Source of the DNA: WHSW01 sp963846165
GTDB lineage: Bacteria; Actinomycetota; Thermoleophilia; Solirubrobacterales; 70-9
Assembly (NCBI GenBank): GCA_963846165.1
Contig: CAWJUU010000007.1
Span: 124,001-188,000, forward strand
Length of the DNA stretch: 64,000 nt
Reading direction: 5' to 3'
The notes beneath the pieces were generated by a model that was given only the letters and a program-made list of their open reading frames with translations, was not told the DNA's origin and made no database searches. This document shows, piece by piece, positions 26,154 through 34,150 of this stretch (position 1 is the first letter of the stretch; every line of letters begins with the position of its first letter). Made by a program: the position numbers and the translations under genes.

Positions 26154-26180
26154 CACGGCCCGCCACAATGGCGGGCCGTG
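26154..26180 (+). terminator. Perfect 11-bp hairpin between the NlpC/P60 gene and azlC
   Basis: Arms 26154-26164 and 26170-26180 are fully complementary around ACAAT. It may end the riboswitch transcript. The 3' arm ends in the GTG that is the first possible azlC start, which makes a later azlC start (such as GTG 26208) plausible. Confidence 0.65.
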
Positions 26181-26943
26181 CATTTGGAGGGCCAGGACAG
26201 CGAGCGGGTGACGGGGCCCGGCGACGGCGAGCGCGACCCGCGCGAGCGCTTCCGCGCGGGGGCGCGGGCGGGGATCCCGTACGCGGTCGCGGCGGTGGTG
26301 GTCGGGATCTCCTTCGGCGTCCTCGCCGAGCCGGTGATGGGAAGCGTCGCGCCAATCGTGATGTCGGCGCTGATGTTCGCGGGCTCGGCGCAATTCGCCG
26401 CGGCCGCGGTGCTGACCGCGGGCGGCGGAGCGGCGGCTGCCGTCGCCGCCGGGATCCTGCTCAACCTTCGCTACGGGCCGATGGGCATCGCGCTCGCCCC
26501 CTCGCTGCGCGGCGGCCCGCTGCGCCGGGCCGCGATCGGCCAGGCGATGATCGACTTCTCGTGGGCGGCGGCGAGTCGTGGGGGCGGCCGCGGCTTCGAC
26601 GTCCCGTTCATGATCGGCGCGACGACGCCGTCCTACCCCTGCTGGGTGCTGCGGGACCGCGATCGGCGTCTTCGCCGGCGAGGCCATCGGTGACCCGGCC
26701 GCGCTCGGGATCGACGCGATCTTCCCGGCCTTCTTCCTCTGCCTGCTGGTCGAGGGCGAGCTGCGACCGGGCCTGCCGTCCGTCGTCGCCGGCCTCGGCA
26801 GCGTGATCGCGCTCGTGCTGATCCCGTTCACGCCCGCGGGCGTCCCGGTGATCGCGGCCTCTGCCGCCGCTCTGCTCGGCGTCGCGAGCCGGACTCGGAC
26901 ACCGCTCGACCTGCGGCGTCGGATCTGGGGAGCCCGCCGATGA
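26178..26943 (+). CDS. azlC: AzlC-family branched-chain amino acid exporter subunit, frameshifted as read
   Basis: AzlC is the large membrane subunit of the AzlCD exporter. The first part matches the family: AGIPYAVAAVVVGISFGVLAE, VMSALMFAGSAQFAAAAVL, LRYGPMGIALAPSL, AMIDFSWA. Near base 26657 one extra base moves the frame. After it the sequence continues correctly in the next frame as TAIGVFAGEAIGDPAALGID, then FPAFFLCLLVEGE, and ends at TGA 26941-26943, overlapping the azlD ATG. Both halves are well conserved, so an insertion error is more likely than a dead gene. GTG 26178 is the first possible start; GTG 26208 would avoid the upstream hairpin. Confidence 0.85.
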
Positions 26944-27254
26944 CCGACGTCTGGCTGACGATCGGCGCCCTGACCGTGGCGACGGCCGCGATCCGCGCTT
27001 CCGGCCCGGTGCTGCTCGGTGGGCGCGAGCTGCCGCCAGCGGTTCAGGGGGTGATCGGGCTGATCGCCCCGGCGCTGCTCGCCGCGCTGGTCGTCGTCCA
27101 GACCTTCGGCGCGCCCGAGGGCGGGGCGCTCGAGCTCGATGCGCGGATCGCGGGTGTCGCGGCCGCCGCCGGGGCGCTCGCGCTCGGCGCGACGATGCTC
27201 CCCGTGGTCGCGATCGCCGCGGTGGTCACGGCGCTCGCGCGGGCGGTCTTCTGA
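26940..27254 (+). CDS. azlD: AzlD-family exporter subunit, 104 aa
   Basis: This is a 104-residue protein with three or four hydrophobic helices (TIGALTVATAAIRASGPVLLG, VIGLIAPALLAALVVVQTFG, IAGVAAAAGALALGATMLPVVAIAAVVTAL). Size, helix pattern and position after AzlC identify it as AzlD. The pair exports branched-chain amino acids or related compounds. Its ATG overlaps the azlC stop. It ends the operon; the polyamine island starts about 125 bases later. Confidence 0.9.
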   Translation: MTDVWLTIGALTVATAAIRASGPVLLGGRELPPAVQGVIGLIAPALLAALVVVQTFGAPEGGALELDARIAGVAAAAGALALGATMLPVVAIAAVVTALARAVF

Positions 27255-27351
27255 CCGCACAGGCGCTAAATGGACTAACCGGCATACCAAGGCACCGATC
27301 TTTGTCCGGGCCGGGAGTGGCGCGGTTGGGACGGTTCGGATAGCGTCAGCA

Positions 27352-27377
27352 CGCTTGTACCCGTCCCCCGCTTGTAC
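27352..27377 (+). repeat. Direct repeat in front of the first potA
   Basis: CGCTTGTAC occurs at 27352-27360 and again at 27369-27377, 17 bases apart start to start, the second ending 3 bases before ATG 27381. It could be a binding site for a regulator of the first transporter operon. No regulator gene is adjacent. Confidence 0.35.
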
Positions 27378-27380
27378 GCA

Positions 27381-28463
27381 ATGGAGCAGTTGAGCGACTC
27401 GGCCGTCGAATCGGCGGACGAATCCGCGGCTGCGACCGACTCGGCGCCCGACATCCGGCTCAGCGGGGTGCGCAAGGCGTACGGCGAGGTCGTCGCCGTC
27501 GCCGGCATCGACCTCGAGGTCGGGCACGGAGAGTTCTTCACCATGCTCGGCCCCTCGGGATCGGGCAAGACGACGACCCTGCGGATGATCGCGGGCTTCG
27601 AGCTTCCCGACTCGGGCACGGTCGAGCTCGGCGGTCGCGACGTCGGCAACCAGCCCGCCTATGACCGCGAGGTCAACACGGTGTTCCAGGACTATGCGCT
27701 GTTTCCGCACATGACGGTGGGCGAGAACGTCGAGTACGGGATGCGCGTGCGCGGGGTCGCCAAGGGCGAGCGCGCCGAGCGCCGCGACGAGGCGCTGGAG
27801 ATGGTTCGGCTCGACGGCTATGCGGATCGCAAGCCCTCCGAGCTCTCCGGCGGCCAGCGCCAGCGCGTCGCCCTCGCCCGCTCGATCGTCAACCGGCCGC
27901 GGGTGCTGCTCCTCGACGAGCCCCTCGGAGCGCTCGACCTGAAGCTGCGCGAGCAGATGCAGGTAGAGCTCAAGCAGATCCAGGGCGAGGTCGGGATCAC
28001 CTTCGTTTACGTCACCCATGACCAGGAGGAGGCGTTGACGATGTCGGACCGGATCGCGGTCTTCAACGAGGGCCGGATCGAGCAGGTCGGCACACCGGCG
28101 GAGATCTACGAGGCGCCGGCCAACCCGTTCGTCGCCGGCTTCGTCGGGGTCTCGAACCTGATCGAACGCGACGGGCGCCAGTTCACCGTTCGTCCCGAGA
28201 AGGTGAGGCTGCTCGAGACCGAGGAGGCCGCCGACGGCATGCACACCGAGCGCGGCCGGGTCCTCGACGTCGCCTACGCGGGGATGATCACCCGCTACCT
28301 GGTCGCACTGGACGCGGGGGGGCAGCTTCAAATCGTCCGCCAGAACCTCGAGACGACCTCGGCAGAGGCGCTCGAGCAGATCGGGCGGGATGTGGTCGTC
28401 GGTTGGCGACCGGAACATACGGTCGCGGTTTCGTCCGCGAACGGTGAGAGAGGAGACAAGTGA
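27381..28463 (+). CDS. potA: Polyamine/amine ABC transporter ATP-binding protein (set 1)
   Basis: This is an ABC ATPase with Walker A GPSGSGKTTTLRM, Q-loop TVFQDYALFPHMTV, signature LSGGQRQRVALARS, Walker B RVLLLDEPLGALD and H-loop YVTHDQEEALTMSDR. The C-terminal TOBE-like part (FTVRPEKVRLLE, DVVVGWRPEHTVAV) is that of the PotA/spermidine-putrescine subfamily. ATG 27381 is used; an in-frame TTG at 27372 adds three residues. An acidic, Ser/Ala-rich N-terminal tail precedes the ATPase core. The gene's TGA overlaps the potD start, and potD-potB-potC follow, so this is a complete four-gene importer. Confidence 0.93.
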   Translation: MEQLSDSAVESADESAAATDSAPDIRLSGVRKAYGEVVAVAGIDLEVGHGEFFTMLGPSGSGKTTTLRMIAGFELPDSGTVELGGRDVGNQPAYDREVNTVFQDYALFPHMTVGENVEYGMRVRGVAKGERAERRDEALEMVRLDGYADRKPSELSGGQRQRVALARSIVNRPRVLLLDEPLGALDLKLREQMQVELKQIQGEVGITFVYVTHDQEEALTMSDRIAVFNEGRIEQVGTPAEIYEAPANPFVAGFVGVSNLIERDGRQFTVRPEKVRLLETEEAADGMHTERGRVLDVAYAGMITRYLVALDAGGQLQIVRQNLETTSAEALEQIGRDVVVGWRPEHTVAVSSANGERGDK

Positions 28464-29668
28464 TGCGCACCAAGGGAGGCAATCCCGCCCGTGCCGCGTG
28501 GCTCGTGGTCGCCGGGCTGCTCGTGTTCATGATCGCGTTCGCGGTCGGATGCGGCAGCGACGACGACGAGGGCGGCGACAGCACGACGGCGGCCGACGTC
28601 CCGAGCGAGGTCGGAGCCGGCGAGGGCGAGGTCAACCTCATCGCCTGGGCCGGCTATGTCGAGGACGGCTCCACCGACCCGGCGGTCGACTGGGTGACCG
28701 ACTTCGAGAAAGAGACCGGCTGCAAGGTCAACGTCAAGGTCGGAAACACGTCGGACGAGATGGTCCAGCTGATGCGGACCGGCCAGTACGACGGGGTCTC
28801 CGCCTCGGGTGACGCGACGACGCGCCTGATCGAGGGCGGCGACGTGGACCCGGTCAACACCGATCTGATCCCGAACTACGCCGACGTTTATGACGCCCTG
28901 AAGGATCAGGACTTCAACAGCGTCGACGGTCAGATGTACGGGGTCCCGCACGGGCGCGGATCGAACCTGCTCATGTACGACCCCGCCGAGGTCAGCCCGG
29001 CGCCCAAGTCCTGGGACGTCGTCTTCGACAAGGCGAGCGAGTACTCGGGCAACGTGACCGCGTACGACAACCCGATCTACATCGCTGACGCGGCGCTGTA
29101 CCTGCGCGAGCATCAACCGGACCTCGGGATCACCGATCCGTACGAGCTCGACCAAGAGCAGTTCGACGCTGCGATCGACCTGCTCAAGCAGCAGGGGGAG
29201 CACGTCGGCGAGTACTGGTCCGACTACACGAAGGAGATCCAGGCGTTCGCGAACGGCGATTCGTCCGTAGGCACGACCTGGCAGGTGATCGTCAACCTGC
29301 TCAACGCCGAAGGCGACAAGGAAGAGGTCGTCCTGCCCTCGGAGGGAGCGACCGGATGGTCGGACACTTGGATGATCAGCTCGGAGGCCGAGCATCCGAA
29401 CTGCATGTATGAGTGGATGAACCACATCATCAGCCCCGAGGCGAACGCCGCGGTGGCCGAGTGGTTCGGTGAGGCGCCTTCGAACGCGAAGTCGTGCAAG
29501 CTCACCGCCGACAAGAACCACTGCGACATCTACCACGCAGCCGATGAGGAGTTCTTCAGCCAGATCGAGTACTGGAAGACTCCCGTCTCGGACTGCGGCG
29601 ACGATCGCGGTGACGTCTGCAAGACCTACGACGAGTGGGTCCAGGGTTGGAACGAGGTGAAGGGCTGA
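28463..29668 (+). CDS. potD: Extracellular solute-binding lipoprotein (PotD family, set 1)
   Basis: ATG 28463 overlaps the potA stop and follows AGGAGA. The N-terminus is a lipoprotein signal: NPARAAWLVVAGLLVFMIAFAVGCGSDD, with the lipidated cysteine in AVGC. The mature part is a periplasmic-binding-protein fold of the PotD/SBP_bac_8 group (NLIAWAGYVEDG, YDGVSASGDATTRLIEGGDV, GRGSNLLMYDPAEV, STWQVIVNLLNAE as GTTWQVIV). It captures the substrate outside the membrane for the PotBC permease. It is distant from the three closely related PotD proteins at 32, 51 and 62 kb and has a cysteine-rich C-terminus, so its ligand may differ. Confidence 0.9.
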   Translation: MRTKGGNPARAAWLVVAGLLVFMIAFAVGCGSDDDEGGDSTTAADVPSEVGAGEGEVNLIAWAGYVEDGSTDPAVDWVTDFEKETGCKVNVKVGNTSDEMVQLMRTGQYDGVSASGDATTRLIEGGDVDPVNTDLIPNYADVYDALKDQDFNSVDGQMYGVPHGRGSNLLMYDPAEVSPAPKSWDVVFDKASEYSGNVTAYDNPIYIADAALYLREHQPDLGITDPYELDQEQFDAAIDLLKQQGEHVGEYWSDYTKEIQAFANGDSSVGTTWQVIVNLLNAEGDKEEVVLPSEGATGWSDTWMISSEAEHPNCMYEWMNHIISPEANAAVAEWFGEAPSNAKSCKLTADKNHCDIYHAADEEFFSQIEYWKTPVSDCGDDRGDVCKTYDEWVQGWNEVKG

Positions 29669-29690
29669 TCCAACACCCAACGTTCGTTTC

Positions 29691-30587
29691 GTGGAAGCGG
29701 GTGTAGCCACACCCGCGCCGAGGAGGTCGGCGGGCCGCAGGCTCGCCGGCCTCTTCCACGGCCGCCCCGGCTTCCAGGCCGGGGCGCTGCTCGCCGGGCC
29801 CATCGGCTGGCTGGTCGTCGGCTACCTCGGCTCGCTCGCGATCCTGCTCGTGACCAGCTTCTGGACTCTCGGCGAGCTCTCCGGCGAGGTCGAGCAGACG
29901 TTCACGCTCGACAACTACAACGACGTCGTCTCGACCGACGTCTACCGCACGGTCACCTTCCGTACGGTCGGGATCGCAGCGCTGGTCACGGTCACCGACG
30001 CGCTGCTCGCGTTCCCGCTCGCCTTCTACATGGCCAAGCTGGCGAAGCCGCGCATCCGCGGGCTGCTCGTCGTCGCAGTGCTGATGCCGCTCTGGTCGGC
30101 CTACCTGGTCAAGGTCTTCGCCTGGCGCGGGATCCTCTCCCAGGAGGGAATCCTCAATTGGCTCCTCAACCCGCTCGGGATCGAGGGGCCGGGATACGGG
30201 ATCGTCGCCGTTTGGCTGGTGATGAGCTACATCTGGCTGCCGTACATGGTGATCCCGATCTACGCCGGGCTCGAGCGGATCCCGGACACACTGCTGGCCG
30301 CCTCGGAGGACATGGGCGCAAGGCCGGGCTACACCTTTCGCCGCGTGGTCTTGCCCCTGGTCCTGCCGGCGGTCATCGCCGGCTCGATCTTCACCTTCTC
30401 GCTCACACTCGGTGACTACATCGCGCCGACGCTCGTCGGATCCGGCGAGCAGTTCATCGGCACCGTCGTCTACTCGAACTTCAGCGTCGACCTGCCGTTC
30501 GCGGCCGCCTACGCGACCGTGCCGATCGTGGTCATGATCGTCTACCTGCTGCTCGCCCGCCGTCTGGGCGCCTTCGAGCACCTCTGA
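29691..30587 (+). CDS. potB: ABC transporter permease, PotB type (set 1)
   Basis: This is a six-helix permease of 298 residues. The first helix reads LLAGPIGWLVVGYLGSLAILLVTSF; the EAA loop that contacts the ATPase reads AASEDMGARPGYTFRRVVLPL. ILSQEGILNWLLNPLG and TLGDYIAPTLVG are PotB features. GTG 29691 lies 22 bases after the potD stop. The stop overlaps the potC start (TGATG). With PotC it forms the membrane channel of the first uptake system. Confidence 0.92.
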   Translation: MEAGVATPAPRRSAGRRLAGLFHGRPGFQAGALLAGPIGWLVVGYLGSLAILLVTSFWTLGELSGEVEQTFTLDNYNDVVSTDVYRTVTFRTVGIAALVTVTDALLAFPLAFYMAKLAKPRIRGLLVVAVLMPLWSAYLVKVFAWRGILSQEGILNWLLNPLGIEGPGYGIVAVWLVMSYIWLPYMVIPIYAGLERIPDTLLAASEDMGARPGYTFRRVVLPLVLPAVIAGSIFTFSLTLGDYIAPTLVGSGEQFIGTVVYSNFSVDLPFAAAYATVPIVVMIVYLLLARRLGAFEHL

Positions 30588-31432
30588 TGAGGCTCTCGGG
30601 ACGATCACATCTCCTGCTGCGACTCGCGACGGGGTTCACGCTCGCGTTCATCTACGTGCCGCTGGTCGTGATCGTGATCTACGCCTTCAGCGAGTCGCGC
30701 ACCTTCGAGTGGCCTCCGCCTGGCTACACCACCGAATGGTTCTCGCTGGCGTTCGAGAACGCGGGCGCCCGCGACGCCTTCCTCTACTCGGTCAAGACCG
30801 GCCTGCTCGCGACCGCCGTTGCCCTGCTGCTCGGAACGCTGGCCTCGATGGCGGTCGCCCGCTACCGGTTCTTCGGCCGCGAGACGCTCTCGTTCCTCGT
30901 CATCCTGCCGATCGCGCTGCCGGGGATCGTCACCGGGATCGCGCTCAACTCGACCTTCACCCAGGTGCTCGGGATCGACCTCGGCCTGTTCACGATCGTG
31001 GTCGCGCACGCGACCTTCTGCATCGTCGTTGTCTACAACAACGTGATCGCCCGCCTGCGGCGGTTGGCGGGCTCGTTCGAGGAGGCCTCGGCCGACCTCG
31101 GCGCGAGTCCGTGGCAGACCTTCCGCCTCGTCACCCTGCCGAACATGCGCACCGCGCTCGTCGCCGGCGCGCTGCTCGCGTTCGCGCTCTCCTTCGACGA
31201 GATCATCGTCACCACGTTCACGCTCGGCGCCGGCGACCAGACGCTGCCGATCTGGATCTTCACGAACTTCTCCCGCCCGAACCAGCTCCCGATCGTCAAC
31301 GCCGTGGCGGTGATCGTGATCCTGCTCTCGATCATCCCCGTCTACCTCGCCCACCGCCTGACCCAGGACGAGGCGGCCGAGGGCGCGGGCCGCGGCGTCA
31401 CGGCGGCCGCCGGGGTGGGCGGTGCTCCCTAG
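30587..31432 (+). CDS. potC: ABC transporter permease, PotC type (set 1)
   Basis: A 281-residue permease starting in the potB stop codon. Helix 1 is FTLAFIYVPLVVIVIYAFSES; the PotC loop EEASADLGASPWQTFRLVTLP is the ATPase-contact motif, and SFDEIIVTTFTLGAGDQTLPIWIF is typical of PotC. It closes the A-D-B-C operon. Its TAG overlaps the stop of the convergent TetR gene by two bases. Confidence 0.92.
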   Translation: MRLSGRSHLLLRLATGFTLAFIYVPLVVIVIYAFSESRTFEWPPPGYTTEWFSLAFENAGARDAFLYSVKTGLLATAVALLLGTLASMAVARYRFFGRETLSFLVILPIALPGIVTGIALNSTFTQVLGIDLGLFTIVVAHATFCIVVVYNNVIARLRRLAGSFEEASADLGASPWQTFRLVTLPNMRTALVAGALLAFALSFDEIIVTTFTLGAGDQTLPIWIFTNFSRPNQLPIVNAVAVIVILLSIIPVYLAHRLTQDEAAEGAGRGVTAAAGVGGAP

Positions 31433-32052
31433 CCCACTGGCGTGCGCTCGAGCTGAGCCAGTCTCACTCCGGCGGCGGCGCCAGCCCAGTCGACGAGGAT
31501 CGCCTCGGCCGCGGCGCCGTCGATGCCGGGGTGGCCGAGCACCACCTGGAGCCCGAGCCCGTCCTCGAGCGCGACCAGGCCGCGGGCGAGCGTCTCAGCG
31601 TCCGCGGCGAGCTCGAAGACGCCCGCCTCGGCGCCGCGCTCGAGCACGCGCTCATAGAGCATCACCTGGCGGTCGAAGAAGCTCGCCGAGAGCGTGGCGA
31701 AGACCTGGCTCGTGCCGGTCAGCGCATCGAGCTCATAGAGCAGCCGGCTCTCCTCGTCCTCGGGGCCGGTCGGGACCCCGAGACGGATCGCGAGCCGAAG
31801 CTGCGCCGCCGGGTCGGCGAGCCCCCGGATCGCCTCCGCGCGGCGCTCGCCGTAGCGGCGCATCGCCTCGCGGGTGACCTCGAGCAGCAGGTCGCCGAGG
31901 TCGGGGTAGTAGTAGAGGACCGAGCTTGGCGCCAGCCCGGCGCGCTGGGCGACGTCCTTGACCCGCAGCCCGAGCGCCCCGCGCTCGAGCAGGACGGCGC
32001 GGGCCGCGGCGACGAGCTGCGCTCGCCTACGCCTTTGATCCTTTCGCCGCAT
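31429..32052 (-). CDS. TetR/AcrR-family regulator
   Basis: The N-terminal helix-turn-helix is clear: RAQLVAAARAVLLERGALGLRVKDVAQRAGLAPSSVLYYYPDLGDLL. The C-terminal half is the helical ligand-binding and dimer domain. I chose ATG 32052 (MRRKDQRRRRAQ): a -10-like TATCGT ends 7 bases before it, so the mRNA may be leaderless. ATG 32106/32109 would add a poorly conserved tail. It is divergent from the potD gene at 32127 and its coding or control region overlaps that promoter, so it probably regulates potD and itself. The inducer is unknown, plausibly an amine. Confidence 0.88.
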   Translation of the reverse strand: MRRKDQRRRRAQLVAAARAVLLERGALGLRVKDVAQRAGLAPSSVLYYYPDLGDLLLEVTREAMRRYGERRAEAIRGLADPAAQLRLAIRLGVPTGPEDEESRLLYELDALTGTSQVFATLSASFFDRQVMLYERVLERGAEAGVFELAADAETLARGLVALEDGLGLQVVLGHPGIDGAAAEAILVDWAGAAAGVRLAQLERTPVG

Positions 32053-32090
32053 TGCCTGAACGATATCCAAGTAACTGGCCGGATTCGCGC

Positions 32091-32120
32091 TTGACAAGCC
32101 GTTCATCATGGAGTTATTCT
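32091..32120 (+). promoter_or_regulatory. Sigma-70-like promoter of the second potD
   Basis: TTGACA (32091-32096) and TATTCT (32115-32120) with an 18-base spacer form a near-consensus promoter. The predicted start of transcription falls at about 32127-32130, directly at the start of the potD frame, so the transcript is probably leaderless. CTTGACAAG (32090-32098) is a small inverted repeat over the -35 box and is a possible TetR operator. Confidence 0.6.
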
Positions 32121-32126
32121 TGAAAT

Positions 32127-33272
32127 CTGATTCGAAGTAAGAGCATCCTGAGCGCGCTCGCGCTGATCGTTCTCGCCCTCTGGCTGGCCGCCTGCGGCGG
32201 CGATGACGACAGCCTCGGGTCCGGCAGTGACGAGCCGGCAACCGTCGTCCCCGCGGGCCAGCCCGGCGACGAGCTGACGATCTCGCAGTGGCCGCTGTTC
32301 ATCGACCCGGGCGAGGACGGGACCGTCGCCGAGTTCGAGGGCGAGACCGGGATCGACGTCACCTACATCGAGGACATCAACGACAACGTCCAGTTCTACG
32401 GCAAGCTGCGCCCGCAGCTCGCCCGCGGCGAGTCCGGGGGCCGCGACCTGATCACGGTCAGCGACTGGCTCGCGGCGAGGATGTACGACCTCGGCTACCT
32501 CTACGAGCTCGACTACTCGAAGCTGCCCAACGTCGAGCAGAACCTGATCCCGAACCTGAAGGGCGCCGCCGCCGACCCGGAGCGCAAGTTCACCGTCCCC
32601 TGGCAGAGCGGGATGACGGGGCTGATCGTGCGCACGGACCTGGCGCCCGGCGTCGACTCGATCTGCGACCTCTTCGACCCGCAGTACAGCGGCAAGGTGA
32701 CGATGCTGCTCGAGCTGCGCGACTCGGTGCCGATGACGCTTAAGTGCATGGGCATCGACCCCGACACGGCGACGACCGAGGACTGGCTCGCTGCCGTGGA
32801 CAAGATCGGCGAGGCGGCCGACTCGGGCCAGATCCGCGACTTCACCGGCAATGACTACATCAAGGACCTCGCGACAGGCGACACCGCGATCGCGCTCGGG
32901 TGGTCGGGCGACGCGGTGCAGATGCAGAAGGACAATCCGAACATCGAGTTCGTGATGCCGAAGGAGGGCTGCATGCTGTGGTCGACGAGCATGGAGATCC
33001 CGGTCGGCTCGCCGGACCCGCAGGCGGCGCTCGAGTGGATCAACCACGTCTATAACCCCGAGGTGCAGGCCGACATCGCCGAGTACGTCAACTACGTCAC
33101 CCCGGTCGCCGGCGTCAAGGAGATCCTCCGCGAGCGCGATCCCGCCCTGGCTCGCAACCAGCTCATCTTCCCGAGCGAGGAGTACACCGCCGACTGCACC
33201 TTCGAGCCGGTGCTCGGCGGTGAGCAGGGCGAGCAGGTGACGGAGGCGTTCGAGAGCGTGGTCACGGGCTGA
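32127..33272 (+). CDS. potD: Solute-binding lipoprotein (PotD family, stand-alone copy)
   Basis: The frame is open from the TGA at 32121. No ATG or GTG precedes the signal peptide SILSALALIVLALWLAACGGDDD, whose lipobox is LAAC. CTG 32127 (or ATT 32130) coincides with the predicted transcript start. A base-call error in the first codon is the alternative. The mature protein is a PotD (DELTISQWPLFIDPGEDG, YIEDINDNVQFYGKLRPQL, VPWQSGMTGLIVRTDLAP, RDFTGNDYIKDL). It is closely similar to the PotDs at 51.3 and 62.2 kb. No permease follows; a nitrilase-fold gene starts 2 bases after its stop. It may feed one of the other permeases. Confidence 0.88.
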   Translation: MIRSKSILSALALIVLALWLAACGGDDDSLGSGSDEPATVVPAGQPGDELTISQWPLFIDPGEDGTVAEFEGETGIDVTYIEDINDNVQFYGKLRPQLARGESGGRDLITVSDWLAARMYDLGYLYELDYSKLPNVEQNLIPNLKGAAADPERKFTVPWQSGMTGLIVRTDLAPGVDSICDLFDPQYSGKVTMLLELRDSVPMTLKCMGIDPDTATTEDWLAAVDKIGEAADSGQIRDFTGNDYIKDLATGDTAIALGWSGDAVQMQKDNPNIEFVMPKEGCMLWSTSMEIPVGSPDPQAALEWINHVYNPEVQADIAEYVNYVTPVAGVKEILRERDPALARNQLIFPSEEYTADCTFEPVLGGEQGEQVTEAFESVVTG

Positions 33273-33274
33273 GC

Positions 33275-34150
33275 TTGCGCACGCTGTCGATCGCCGCGCT
33301 GCAGACGACGCCGGTCGCGCGCGATCCCGAGGCGACGCTCGAGCGTTTTGGGCAACGCGCCGCCGCGGTCCGGGACACGGTGTCGCACGCCCAGCTCCTG
33401 CTCGCCCCCGAGCTCCATCTCTCGGCGACGCCGGCACTGCTCGATGAGCACGACGGATACGCGCGCGAGGTCGCGGTCGAGATCCCGGGCCCGCTCACCG
33501 GGCGACTCGGTGAGATCGCGGTCGAGTCCGGTCTCTGGCTCGTGCCCGGCTCGGTCTACGAGCGCGCCGGGGACCGCCTTCACAACACGGCGGTCGTGAT
33601 CTCGCCGGAGGGCGAGCTGGTCGCGAGCTACCGCAAGGCCTTCCCCTGGCAACCGTTCGAGGCCACCGACCCCGGGGACCGGTTCGTGACCTTCGAGATC
33701 CCGGGCGTCGGGAGGGTCGGCCTGGCGATCTGCTACGACGGCTTCTTTCCCGAGGCGTTCCGCCAGCTCGCCTGGATGGGCGCCGAGCTCGTCCTGCAGC
33801 CGACGCTGACTACGACCAGCGACCGGGCGGCCGAACTCGTCGTCACAAGGGCCAATGCGATCGTCAACCAGGTCTACGTCGTCAACATCAACGCCGCCTC
33901 CCCCGCGGCGCTCGGGCGCAGCATGGTCGTCGACCCCGAGGGTTTCGTGCGGGTCGAGGCGGGGTCGGGAGAGGAGCTGCTCACCGACGTGCTCGACCTC
34001 GACGCCGTCACCCGCGTGCGGCGCTTCGGCACCGCGGGCTTCTCGCGGATGTGGGAACAGATCGACGCCGGCGCCGCCGCCGGGCTCGAGCTGCCGATGT
34101 ATGAGGGCGGCGGAATCCGCCCTCGCCCGGATTCAGGCGAGCGCGACTAG
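33275..34150 (+). CDS. Carbon-nitrogen hydrolase (nitrilase superfamily), 291 aa
   Basis: The catalytic triad of the nitrilase fold is present: Glu46 (LLAPELHLS), Lys121 (SYRKAFPW) and Cys153 (AICYDGFFPE). No signal peptide, so it acts in the cytoplasm. Family members hydrolyse amides or carbamoyl groups, including N-carbamoylputrescine amidase (AguB) of the agmatine route. The CYDGFFPE motif is closer to general amidases, so the substrate is open; an amide of an imported amine is likely by context. TTG 33275 lies 2 bases after the potD stop, which suggests translational coupling. It overlaps the convergent amine oxidase gene by 18 bases. Confidence 0.85.
   Translation: MRTLSIAALQTTPVARDPEATLERFGQRAAAVRDTVSHAQLLLAPELHLSATPALLDEHDGYAREVAVEIPGPLTGRLGEIAVESGLWLVPGSVYERAGDRLHNTAVVISPEGELVASYRKAFPWQPFEATDPGDRFVTFEIPGVGRVGLAICYDGFFPEAFRQLAWMGAELVLQPTLTTTSDRAAELVVTRANAIVNQVYVVNINAASPAALGRSMVVDPEGFVRVEAGSGEELLTDVLDLDAVTRVRRFGTAGFSRMWEQIDAGAAAGLELPMYEGGGIRPRPDSGERD

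Noticed and set aside
26150..26169. TTGACA followed by CACAAT as a promoter for azlC
   Set aside because: The spacing is only 8 bases and the second element is inside a perfect hairpin, so it cannot act as a normal sigma-70 promoter.
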